The position numbers and the translations under genes are program-made. DNA of 64,000 nucleotides. It comes from Lithobates sylvaticus. Its lineage: Eukaryota > Chordata > Amphibia > Anura > Ranidae. The stretch spans positions 163,162,726-163,226,725 of the forward strand of contig CM053031.1 of assembly GCA_028564925.1 (NCBI GenBank). Direction: 5' to 3'. Positions 54,107-64,000 of the stretch are shown here, piece after piece. The notes beneath the pieces were generated by a model that saw only the letters and a program-made list of their open reading frames with translations, was not told the DNA's origin and made no database searches. The first letter of the stretch is position 1. Each line of letters begins with the position of its first letter.

Positions 54107-57100
54107 TATTGAAGCGCTAACACCAGGTGTTTGGAGTATCTTTATCTGTTGATTAAACTTTCTGGAATACATATATTGCTATTGTGGTGTAGGATCTGGG
54201 CTCTTTCTTTCTTCTCAGACTCGAACCACACACCCTTTGAGCCACGCCCTTTAAACCACGCCCACTATTTAATTTAAGCCCCGCCATTTTTTTGTGGGGG
54301 GGCCTCATACAACATTTTGCTATGGGGCCCTGTGATTTCTAGTTACGCCCCTGCCCTTGAGAGATGAGAGATCGTTGGGATGATGCAGAGGGAAGAGCGC
54401 TCTTCATGAAGGGGACGCTTGGGACAACCCTGGTGACCCTGGTAAACGTATATCTCCCCAACTCTAACCAGATAGCCTTCCTGGAGCGGATTGTGACCAA
54501 TCTGGGAGACTTTGCCGAGGGGGAGGTACTCTTGGGGGGCGACATGAACTCTATCATGGATCCGACTTTAGACTCCTCCAGAAATACATCTCAGATCTCC
54601 TACGCGGCGATGAGGCGTCTTAAGAGAAATCTACATGCATTTCACCTAGTGGATGCATGGCGCGTCCTCCACCCCAACCACAGGAACTATACATTCTATT
54701 AGCACCCTTATGACTCGTATACTAGAATTGACATGTTCATGGTACCACAATCGCTCTTACCCAGAATTGTTTCGGCCTCAATTGGCTCTATCACATTTTC
54801 AGACCACGAACCGGTCTTCGTAGAGGTGGATCTGCTACAGCCCATTAGGAAAAACAATGGATATGGAGACTCAACGACACACTGATACAGAACTCAGCGG
54901 TAGTAACAGAGGTGTCGAAGGAGCTGAAACAATACTTCTCTACCAATGTCCAGAGGTACACCACACAATAGTCTGGGAAGCCCATAAAAGTTACATAAGA
55001 GGCCTTATGGTAAAAAATAGGGTCCTGTATAAAGAAGGCAAAAGCCAAACAAACCTTAGACCTTCTAGGAAAAATTAGGACCCTGCAAACTATCTATAAA
55101 CAATTTATTTTCTAAATTAAACAGTTTTAATTGCTACGCTTAGAAGGCGCTGCTTTTTGTCTTTTTATCCATAAACAATCACTGGCGTCCCAGGCCCTGT
55201 CAGGGCTGACTGCCCTGCGAAATCAGCTCTGATCGCTGGCACAATTCAAAGCCAAAGAGACGATCTCTAAATGCTGCCGTACATTTTACGAACACAGCAA
55301 TAAATGTGGTAGGCTGCTGGCAAGAGCACTGAGAATCCAGAGAGCCCGTACGTTTATTCCTGAAATTGCTTAATGCCACACATAATAAAATCCACACAAC
55401 AGAACTAATTGCCGCTCTTTTCCGGGAATATTATACGGATATATATAATCTCCCATCCCCGCAATCAGAAAAAGATATGAATACCGAAAAACAAGCAATC
55501 CAAGAATACCTACGCAAACCAGGCCTCCTGCAGATTCCAGAAGACGAGCTAAGCGAATTGGACAAGCCAATCTCAGCAGACTATGGCACAAAATGCAGCT
55601 GGGCAAGGCCCCTGGCCCAGACGGATACTCCCTTCTATACTATAGGACTTTTGGAGACCAGCTGACTCCACATTTCATATCAGCATACAATGCTGCAAGA
55701 GAGGGGACGGGCCTTTCCAGAGACACATTGAGAGCACACATAGCTGTCATTCCTAAAGAAGGAAAAGATCCACTACATTGTCAAAATTACAGACCAATAT
55801 CCCTATTAAATGTGGACTTAAAATTTTTCACCAAAATCCTCTATATGCGCCTGATCAACTTGATCCCATTACTGATCCACTCTGACCAAGTAGGATTTAT
55901 TCCAACAAGAGAAGCGCGTGACAACATGACGAAGGCGATTCATTTGATTCAGGCGGCGGAAATGCAAAAGATCCCAATAATGCTCCTCTCGACTGAAGGC
56001 GTTTGATAGGGTGAGCTGGCCTTTCCTATTTGAAATGCTTAGATGCATAGGTTTGAAAGAAAGAATGATGAGCTAGATTCATGCCATCTATTCCTGTCCA
56101 TCGGCCCAGGTCAAAGTCAACGGCCATCTTTCTTCCACATTTAAAATAACGAATGGGACGAGACAGGGGTGTCCTTTGTCCCCACCAATTTTTGTTCTCA
56201 CCCTTGAACCCTTCCTGCGAACTATCAGAAATAACCCGGAATATTGAGGGCCTTGGCCTAAACACCACTTTATCCCCGAAAGTAGCAGCCTTCGCTGACG
56301 ATCTTCTCTTCTTTCTGACTAAACCCCTAGTGTCCATCCCTAATCTGCTCAGGGAACTAAAAACATATGAAAATCTGTCATACTATCAAATTAACTACCA
56401 GAAATCAGAGCCACTCGATGTTAACCTGCCATCCTCCCTGACTTCATTACTCCACTCGGACTTCCCTTTTAAATGGGCCACCTCACACATCAAATATTTG
56501 GGAATCCTGCTTCAGGGTAAGACATAAGACATCTTTCCCCTCAATTTCCCTCCTCTCCTGGCAGAGATAAAAAAGATCTGAAGGAGTGGCAGCATGGCCT
56601 CTTTACCTGGTTTGGATGCTGTAGCATAGTAAAAATGAATATTATTCCCAGACTTCTATATCATTTTCAAGCACTCCCAATTAAAATCCTGATCGCTTTC
56701 TTAAAAGCGGTAAATAGAGCGATTACTCAATTTGTTTGGGCCAGTAAATCTCCATGACTGGCGCAAACAATACTCCGACTCCCAAAATTGAAGGGTGGCG
56801 TTGCCCTCCCAGACGTCATTTTCTACCACACAGTGTGCCATTTAACCCGTATACTGGACTGGAACAGACATGAAACCTTGAAACAGTGGGTGCAAATAGA
56901 AAACTCCATGGCGGGGATCCAGTTGGACCAAATGCCCTGGTGCCAACACCCATTATAGAAACAGATATTATCTCACCCCACGTTAGGGGTTACACTCCGG
57001 AAGGCTTGGAAGGTTTTCCTCTCCACTCTCTTTTCCCCACCCCCGCGCTCCCACCCCTTCTCCAATTCTTCCTCTTCCCCCCACTTTGCTTTCTCCCTCT

Positions 57101-57199
57101 CTTGACTATTGTATAACAGATGTACTTACTGCTAAGAACCCATATCCTTCCCCGTTTGCCCCTTTTACCTTATGAGACCATACACTTTCTTTTTGGAGT

Positions 57200-60100
57200 A
57201 AACATAGGCCCGTAGCAGCTTTCTTTTTTTAACCAATATATATCTCTATTCAAAAATAACATTAACATAATAAAACATCTGTTATAAAACCGTCAGTCCT
57301 TCCTAGCGTTGGTCTTTACAGGATCCTCCAAAACCATCTGTATAAACTTCCTGCACTGCGGTACCTCTCCAGTATGTTAATAGGCCTCAAGCCGACAGGC
57401 TGGCTCAGAGACAACCGCTTACCGCAGTGCACCCATTACCAATTTCCAGCTAAACCTCCGTTCACTGGAATCCCACCATCAGGACCCCTACCACCGAGAG
57501 GTCCTGAACACTTCCTTCCGAAATCTCTTCCTTCACCCGCAAAGACCAACACAAACCACTGCCAGGACATCCACCTTGTCATAACCCTGTTGAGAAACAG
57601 AAAAGACAAAACACACACCACAGACCTACACAATATCCTAAAACATAGGGGGGGTGGGCGGGAACTTTCCATGATGCTCTGGTGCCAAGGGGGGGGGGGG
57701 GTCTATCCCTTATATTAACCTCTACCCCCCTCCCCCCGGACACTGCCAATCCTGATCCCCCTCTCATCCATCCCCTGTTCCCACAGTCATGGGCTGCCCT
57801 CCACCTATGGCATTCTGTCTTTGCTCAGGGAATTCCCAAAGCCCATAAATCAGTACCAACCTCTCATTAAAGTGCACTCCATCCCTCCTGAGATATCTCC
57901 ACATCCAGCTCCAAATGCCTCATACCCAATCCCCCATTCCTCACTATGAACCTACTAATGTCCCTGTTAATCTTCCTCCGAGAAGTACAAAGCGGTGTAC
58001 CTCTGATACCATCCTGATCCACAACATTCCCAGAAATCCCATCCAGCGGATGCAGACCTCCTCTCTTGAGAAACCCAATTGCCGCCCGTTCGGCCTCACA
58101 TCTGCCCTTCTTGCCCCCCAGCACACATAGGAATGACCTGGGATCCATACTAGGCATTGACTCATACCTGCAATTAGAAGAAACAACATACCATGACCTC
58201 CACACCCTACTTACCCAGCATCTCTCAACTCGCCACACCCGCTTGTTCATGCATTTTTTTTTTACCCCAGCAATAACTGGGGGCGGATGTACAACTTAAA
58301 CCTCCCTGACTCCCAGCGCCCAATTCGCTTTACTGATTCGTCTTCCATCCCACACCTGGCCGCCTCCGTTGCTGCCCCTATTCTGAATGAATGCGAAGAA
58401 AATTCCTTTTTTTCCAAACCCAATAACCTCAAACATTTCCTAAAAATGCTAACTGATACTTTGATAATGGGCATCCCCCTTCATGTATTAAAAATGACCC
58501 TTCCAACGCCGGTCATACCTTGTAGAAACCTTGTACTGCCCTGACTGGACACAGCGGGGAGCTTGGCAACGGGAAAACCTGTACCTTTTTGCCCCTTACT
58601 ACCTGATCCGTCTTTGATCTCCGCAACCGCAAGGAGACCCCTTCCTCACTGCAACTCACGTCCTGGCCCAGCATGCCCCCCTGCACATTTTTTGATGGGC
58701 TAACCAACTCCCCTATCCAAAAGGCCCCAAAAAATACCAACAAAAAAGCCACCCTGAACAACAAAAACTGATAGGCTGAGGAACACACCCCATGTAACTG
58801 TGCCACAATCCCCTGTGGGGTATGAAACGACACCGGTCGCCCCGGCGACTAACTGACCGCCTATATCCGCCATTTTCTTACTTAACGTCGACCCCGGCGC
58901 TCCATCCTCCATGTGTCTGGAGATGAAATACAGAACCGGCAATCTCCCCTACGGTCCCACGGGATCTTATCCTATCCTGTGCACGAAAGCCCACCACTCC
59001 TTCCACACCTTGTTGTAAGTAGCCCACGTCACCTCACTCACCGTTCTCCTGATCCATCCGGCGACGTGTCCAATGCAATCCTCCACAACCAGTCGGGACA
59101 GGGTACTCCTTGTTGCTTCACTTCCGGCGCCAACTCCCGGAACCTGTCCCACTGAAAACGAGAGAGTTACGACATTTTCAACACCTGGGAGGTGCACTGC
59201 ATAGATAAACACATTTAGCTGTTAGCACTTTAGCACCAAATGTTGTAGTAGCCGTACAACCGGAGGAGATGATGAAGATACTCTATTGATCACCTGCACC
59301 ACCCCAAGATTGTCTCTGTGAAACCGCACTTTCAGATCCCTGAAGGAGGCTCCCCACAGTTCGACTGCCAGCACTACCGGAAACAATTCCAGCAGTACCA
59401 GATTCTTTGTAAACCTCAATCCAAGACTGCAGCTACGGTCCCACGCTCCACCGGCCCTGAAAGTATGCCCCAAAACCAGATGCCCCCGCAGCATCCGTGA
59501 ACAGTTCCAGATCGAAGTTGCTCACTGGGCCTGACATCCACAGAGCCCTCCCATTAAAGGATTCCAAAAAGGAATGCCGCACTCCTAAATCTTCCCTGTG
59601 AGCTTTTACCAATCGCACATAGTGCGTCGGTGCCTTGATCCCCGCTGTGCTTGCCGATAGCCGACAGCAAAACACCCTCCCCATGGGCAATATCCGACAG
59701 GCAAAATTGAGCTTCCCTAACAGTTATTGCAATGTCCTGAGTTGAATCTTGCGCAGTCCTATCATGCCCCTAATTTCCTCCTTGAGATACGCCAGCTTGT
59801 CTTCTGGCAACCTGAATTCCATTGCTCCAGAATCTATGACAATGCCCAGAAAAGTGATGACCGTGCGAGGTCCTTCCGTCTTTTTTGGTGCTAATGGTAT
59901 GCCAAACCGCTGTTCTATATGTTCCAGCGTGGCCAGGAGTACCCCGCAGGTCCTTGACGCTGAAGAGCCCATGCATAGGAAATCGTCCAGGTAATGAATA
60001 ATGGAATTCAAACCCGATACGTCCCTAACCACCTATTCAACAAATGAGCTAAACTGTTCGAACAGTGCGCACGAGATGGAACACCCCATCGGGAGACATT

Positions 60101-61980
60101 GGTCCACGTAGAAACCGTTATCCCAATGACAACCCAATAGCCTAAAACTATCGGGGTGGACTGGAAGCAACCGAAAGGCCGATTCTACATCCTCCTTTGC
60201 CATCAAAGGAAGTGTAGGTCACCGTACACTCCTCTGGATCAATGGCATTCCTTCGTGGGGACTACCCCCAATGGGGACACTACTAAATTAGGAAGTGGCA
60301 CGGATGTAAAAGGTCCCCCCATGCGACCCAAAGCAACTTCCTTACGCAGTTTTTCCGAAACCATGTCCGAATGTTGCCTGGCAGATCTCAAATTGCGGGC
60401 TAACAGCGGCACCACTTATAAAGTACAGGGTATCCTAAACCCCTCTGCAAAACCCCTTTCTAGTAATCGGGCTGCCTACTGATCCGGATACCTACCGAGA
60501 AACGTCTGCATCCTTTCCATCATCACCGGTGTCCTCCCTCTTGTTCGCAGCCTCTCTGGAATGACTTTTACCTTGCTTAAAACATCTGGACAGAGGGTGG
60601 GCTCCCCCACAACCTGAGCACTCATGCTTGTAGTGACACGTTCCCCAAACCTGCAGGATTCCTCATTAAACTGCCAGTAAGACCCCTTTTTCTTACCAGC
60701 CGATTGTCCTGGGGACGAAGGTCCACTGCCCCCCCCCCTGAAAAAACTGCCCCGGGCCCCTCACCGATGTCATGAGGCGCATCCACAGGCTGATGTCTTT
60801 GTGGTCCCATCTCAACGACGGCCGTATCGCCCTCCTCTAACGTAACTGCTCGTTGTATCGCAGCCATGCCGTGTGCCCGTAAACTCTATATGCCTCACCT
60901 ACCGAATCCAGATAACAAAAGAGCGTTGAACAGTGTTCTGTGTTCTTCTCCCAAATAACACTTGCCATGATGGCGAATGCCTGCAGCCAGTTAGCAAATG
61001 TCCAAGGTATCAACCTATACCTCCTCTTCTCCTTGTCTTTCTTAGAATCATCCGGCTTCACTTTATCTAAATTAAATTTCTCTAACGGCAGCAACGAGAA
61101 GATCTCCACATACTCACCCTTCCATATTTTTTCACGCACTTCTGCCTTCAGGTGTGCACCCAGGGACCCCTCAAAGCATACATATACCTCGCACGCTGAC
61201 CGAATAATGTCTTGTTTGGCCCCTGTGTCCCCCCACGGTCTTGTCCACCTCCTGCTGCCCTGGCACCACGCCACTTCCTACTGTGGGCACCGCCGTTGGA
61301 GGGTTCTTCTCCCCCCTGGACACCATGGGGGGCACCGCCAGCCCAGCCGGAGGGGCCTCGTCCTTTTTCTCAAACCTGGTAACCAGCTCCTTGATCGCTG
61401 CCAAAAACCCCAGCAGACTTTTTTCCGCCACCCCTGCCGTACCGTGCCCAGGACCCTTAACCGGAGTAGCCTCGCTAGGTTCCCCCGTTCTGCCCGCTAC
61501 CCCCGTTTGTGACAGCTCCCCACCCCCACATCCCACATCAGTACTGCCACATTCTAGCCCTACTGAAGGAAAAATAGGAATGGACTTACCGGGCTGCACA
61601 GGGGTGGGTTCCACCAGCCGATCGTCCCGTCTCCCTCGCTGTTGGTTGGCTCAGGGGAACCTCCTCCTCCAAACCCCGTAAGCTCTCCTTCCGACCTCTG
61701 CTCAGACATCTCTTCTCCTCTGTCAGACAGCCCTCCAGGGGACTCGGCCCTAGATGCTGAGGGACCAGCAGCCGTCCGTCTCTCATCCGCCATGCATACC
61801 CGCCTGTTGATTTGTGCGTAGCTTTTTTAGGGCCGGTGCGGCCCACCTCAGCCTCTTGTCCTGGCGTCTCGCTCCCTCTAACTGCTTGTCGTCTGTCCAG
61901 AACTCCAGCTGAGGGGATGGCATGCCCAGCAGCCGCAACTTCAGATGGCATGCCCAGCAGCCGCAACTTCGGATTTTTAC
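57200..61980 (-). mobile_element. Ngaro-type tyrosine-recombinase retrotransposon, broken
   Basis: A fossil DIRS/Ngaro-group element on the minus strand. In sense order it has a gag-like region (about 61800-60840), reverse transcriptase with IIHYLDDFLCMGSS (about 59980), RNase H (about 59690-59220), a tyrosine recombinase with HSFRIGAATEAARCG (about 58400) and RIGRWESGRFKLYI, and a downstream SGNH-hydrolase-like region with WIPGHSYVCWGARRA (about 58140), which marks Ngaro among DIRS-like elements. It is broken at perhaps ten places. Its ends are not sharply defined; a 28-bp direct repeat at 61914-61969 may belong to its split terminal repeats. It lies near the 3' end of L1-2. Confidence 0.75.
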
Positions 61981-62105
61981 AATTCTCTTGATTGTAAAAA
62001 TAGAGGTTTGGAGAAGTACAACATGTAATTTCATTGTAACATACCCTGTTGAGTTTTCTGTATGTCTGCATGATTTTCCTTGTTAAATAAAGAATTTATA
62101 AAAAT
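61980..62105 (+). other. L1-2 3' end
   Basis: Contains AGTACAACATGTAATTTC, then TTAAATAAAGAATTTATAAA, a polyadenylation signal and short A-rich tail, followed by the target duplication at 62106. Confidence 0.7.
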
Positions 62106-62118
62106 AGAATGAAAAATG

Positions 62119-62231
62119 CTGGGGTCAGAATGATAGTCTTTTCTATTTATTAAATTCAATTTGCAACAGTCATGAGCTGAATATTGTTTGTGATTGATGA
62201 ACCTAAAACTATGTCCCTTTTTCATACACAG
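62119..62231 (+). other. MADF gene intron, 3' part
   Basis: AT-rich, ending in TTTTTCATACACAG (acceptor at 62230-62231). Confidence 0.6.
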
Positions 62232-62368
62232 GAAAGCCTCAGCCAGGAGGTGGCCGGGCCCAGTAGCCTGCCCGAATCTCAGGTCACTCCCCTCGGACTT
62301 CCACACAAAAGTGCCAGGAAGAGGAGTAACCTGAAGGAGGCAGCAATTGGCATATTTCTGAAGGCTAC
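62232..62368 (+). pseudogene. MADF-domain gene, exon 2 (cut off)
   Basis: Reads ESLSQEVAGPSSLPESQVTP, LGLPHKSARKRSNLKEAA and IGIFLKAT before homology ends at about 62368, where CR1 sequence in the other orientation begins. The Ser/Pro-rich linker continues that of exon 1. The BESS-like end expected in such proteins is missing. Confidence 0.65.
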
Positions 62369-62567
62369 TTGCCCTAGCAGCCCTTTCCATCTGTGCAAGG
62401 AGCTGAGTCTCTACCTCCTCACTAACATTGGGAGGTCTATTACAAACTCCAATGAGAACCTTTGGAGTACGCCCACCCATGTACAGTTCCACCCATAATG
62501 CTTCAGACTCATCACACTCTCCATCAACTAGGTCCTCTTTCACACTCGCTTTGAGATTACTTCTCAG
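62369..62567 (-). mobile_element. CR1-type LINE endonuclease fragment
   Basis: Minus strand reads ESEALWVELYMGGRTPKVLI, GVCNRPPNVSEEVETQLLAQ and MERAARA, part of the CR1 endonuclease just before its catalytic MGDFN block. About 200 bp only, and it cuts short MADF exon 2. Confidence 0.75.
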
Positions 62568-62900
62568 CAGTGGCGGCTGGTGCTAAGAAATTTTGGGGGG
62601 ACACAAACTGAAAAAAAAAATATCAAACGCAGCCACTTTGCCATCAAACGCAGCCACTTTGCCATCAAACGCTCCCACTGTGCCATCAAACGCTGCCACT
62701 GTGCTCATCAAACGCTGCCACTGTGCCATCAAACACTGCCACTGTGCTCATCAAACGCTGCCACTGTGCCATCAAATGCTGCGACTTTGCCCATCAAACG
62801 CAGTGACTGTGCTATCAAATGCTGCCACTGTGCCAAATGCTGCCAGTGTGACCATCAAGTGCTGCCAGTGTGCCAAATGCTGCCAGTGTGCCAAATTCTC
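62568..62900. mobile_element. hAT-like end followed by a 21-27-bp tandem array
   Basis: CAGTGGCGGCTGGTGCTAAG at 62568 looks like a hAT-type terminus; no matching end was found before the window closes. From about 62632 a unit near CATCAAACGCTGCCACTGTG plus C is repeated about 12 times, followed by a C-run at 62909. Confidence 0.6.
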
Positions 62901-63021
62901 TATATCAATAATCCCCCCCCCCCCCCGTCACTCGCCCGCAATAGGACCTACAGATAGATAGACACTGGGTGGGAGAGATAGAAAGACAGATAGATATTGG
63001 GTGGGAGGGGGAGAATGAGTG

Positions 63022-63113
<92 letters not shown>
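63022..63113. repeat. GATA microsatellite
   Basis: About 22 uninterrupted GATA units, with shorter GATAGACA blocks nearby (62950-62995 and 63400-63450). Confidence 0.95.
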
Positions 63114-63897
63114 GTTACCAGGGACCATGCCTGGCTATGCAAAGCTATAGATGTAATAAAAAATATATATTCAGCAAAGACCCCTAAAGTTAACTAGATA
63201 AAATGAATTAAATATAGTTGCAAGCTGAACACTACAAGGCCAATACACATACCTCAATACAAATTCAAAGCATAACAGTGCAGTGCAAAAACAATCAATA
63301 ATAAATAGTTAAAAAGTCAATTTCTCCGAGAAAGTTCATAATTGCAGGAATCAACTGGATGTCTGCCACTGTGAGGATGTAAGTCCAAACTTGCATATTA
63401 GATAGACAGACAGACACTACGTGGGAGGGGGAGATAGATAGACAGTTGATGATGAGGACTTGCATATCTCTGAGGCTCCGTCCTGAGCAGGCTGCAGTCC
63501 ATGGCTAATGACAGCTGTCCCGACACCTCCTCTGCCTCCTTCCTTCCATACACTGGTTGGCTGGGTAGGATGTCTTCTCTTGGTGTGACTGTGTAGTCAC
63601 ACGGCAGTAGAGGAGTCCGCTTCCCATGCTTCCTCTGCTCGGGCGCACACTGGGAAATAAAAGCGTAAGTGACATCATAACTCGAATGTCACTCAAAGCA
63701 CCGGCCATAGTAATGCATACAATATGCATAGTAATGTGGAAGCTACTCGGGGGGTTAAAAGCCTGAAAATGAAGCACAGCATCTGCAATCTCGTGATTGC
63801 ATAGACGTGGCGCTTCCCATTGTGCACTGCGTTCGGTGCCCTTTTTAATTTTTTTTTTTTTAAAGGGCCAGCTTTAAAAATGTATTTATTTATTTTT
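63114..63897. other. No recognisable gene
   Basis: Mixed sequence, probably the inside of the hAT-like element that starts at 62568. Nothing coding was recognised. Confidence 0.4.
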
Positions 63898-64000
63898 TTA
63901 ACCACTTCAGCCCCGGACCATTTGGCAGCCAAATGGACCAGAGGTCTTTTTCTCAATTTCGCACTGCACTACTTTAACTGGTAATTGCGCGGTCATGCAA
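63898..64000 (+). mobile_element. TTAA-flanked AT-rich element, copy 3, left end only
   Basis: TTAACCACTTCAGCCCCGGA opens the same element as at 8399, followed by the shared CACTGC...CTTTAACTG.TAATTGCGCGGTC block. It is cut by the window edge. Confidence 0.75.

Larger units (their letters stand above)
52187..54353. mobile_element. hAT-type non-autonomous element, 2.2 kb, with palindrome and satellite
   Basis: Ends CAGTGGTGGAACTACC and (complement of the right end) CAGGGGCGTAACTAG are imperfect inverted repeats. Flanks CCCTTGGG (52179-52186) and CCCTTGAG (54354-54361) are an 8-bp duplication with one change. Inside: a long palindrome (52281-52435 with 52497-52645), two blocks of a 21-bp tandem repeat, and a duplicated spacer of about 150 bp. 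No transposase. Confidence 0.8.
51913..57200 (+). pseudogene. L1-2 ORF2: endonuclease and reverse transcriptase, split by a hAT-type element
   Basis: Endonuclease from VHLVSINVRGLNTPEKRSMV and CFLQEMHFR (51955-52070), interrupted at 52187. From 54360 it continues as DRWDDAEGRALFMKGTLG, VYLPNSNQIAFLERIV, EVLLGGDMNSIMDPTLDSS and SITFSDHEPVF. Reverse transcriptase: GKAPGPDGYSLLYYRTFGDQ (55600), NYRPISLLNVDLKFFTKILY, QVGFIPTREARDNM, VAAFADDLLFFLTKP (56285, active site intact), INYQKSEPLDVNLPSS. Several stops and frame changes lie between, for example just before the AFDR block near 56000 and near 54700. The C-terminal third (56530-57200) is poorly open. Length is normal; the copy is dead. Confidence 0.8.
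36995..62105 (+). mobile_element. L1-type LINE (L1-2), split by several later insertions, 13-bp target duplication
   Basis: AGAATGAAAAATG occurs at 36982-36994 and 62106-62118 with the LINE between: 5' end at 36995 (CGGGGGCATGGCTTGGACAT), 3' end with AATAAAGAATTTATAAAAAT at 62105. L1-2 sequence proper is at 36995-37345, about 50706-52186, 54354 to about 57200 and about 61980-62105. The rest belongs to L1-3 and its own insertions, a hAT-type element and an Ngaro element. It landed in the intron of the MADF gene. Confidence 0.8.

Overview
The window looks like gene-poor, transposon-rich DNA from an anuran amphibian, most likely a ranoid frog. This is inferred from the repeat mix: CR1-type LINEs ending in the frog-style tail, L1/Tx1-like LINEs, a sushi-type chromodomain Gypsy, an Ngaro-type element, a Penelope-like element with a GIY-YIG domain, and TTAA-flanked AT-rich repeats in three copies. 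I see no ordinary single-copy host gene and no RNA gene.

Layout. 1-4520: the 5' half of a hAT transposon on the minus strand: promoter-like TATA box and CCAAT hairpins, a 3.2-kb leader of about 53 tandem repeats, then an open transposase reading frame that runs off the left edge. 4520-7375: a CR1 fragment, a 25-bp minisatellite and a GAAA/GATA tract. From 7447 to at least 62368 the backbone appears to be one old PIF/Harbinger-type DNA transposon with three gene remnants: a transposase C-terminus (+, 7870-9632), a Myb/SANT-like gene (-, exons at 22646-21950, 20819-20687 and 13113-12947) and a MADF gene (+, exon 1 from 22928, exon 2 from 62232). The last two are divergent and share a promoter region.

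Everything else in that backbone is later insertion, much of it provable from target-site duplications or from reading frames that resume across the insertion. Into the transposase: two MITEs. Between transposase and Myb gene: a CR1 LINE carrying a palindrome-ended DNA element. Into a Myb intron: an L1-like LINE (13170-20637). Into the first Myb exon: a hAT MITE. Into MADF exon 1: Gypsy A (22975-36472, minus, broken), itself split by Gypsy B (27886-35756, plus, looks whole). Into the MADF intron: L1-2 (36995-62105, plus, 13-bp duplication), which holds L1-3 (minus), a 2.2-kb hAT-type element (52187-54353) and an Ngaro element (about 57200-61980). L1-3 holds a solo LTR and a Penelope-like element (42313-49209), which in turn holds a TTAA element and another solo LTR. 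The deepest stack is five levels.

The most notable signals are hammerhead-ribozyme cores in both inverted pseudo-LTRs of the Penelope element, the three-gene Harbinger backbone, the splice-acceptor-like repeat leader of the hAT gene, three TCTCGCGAGA palindromes in one MITE, and self-priming signatures shared by both Gypsy lineages. The right edge (62568-64000) holds a hAT-like end with a tandem array, a GATA tract, and the start of a third TTAA element.
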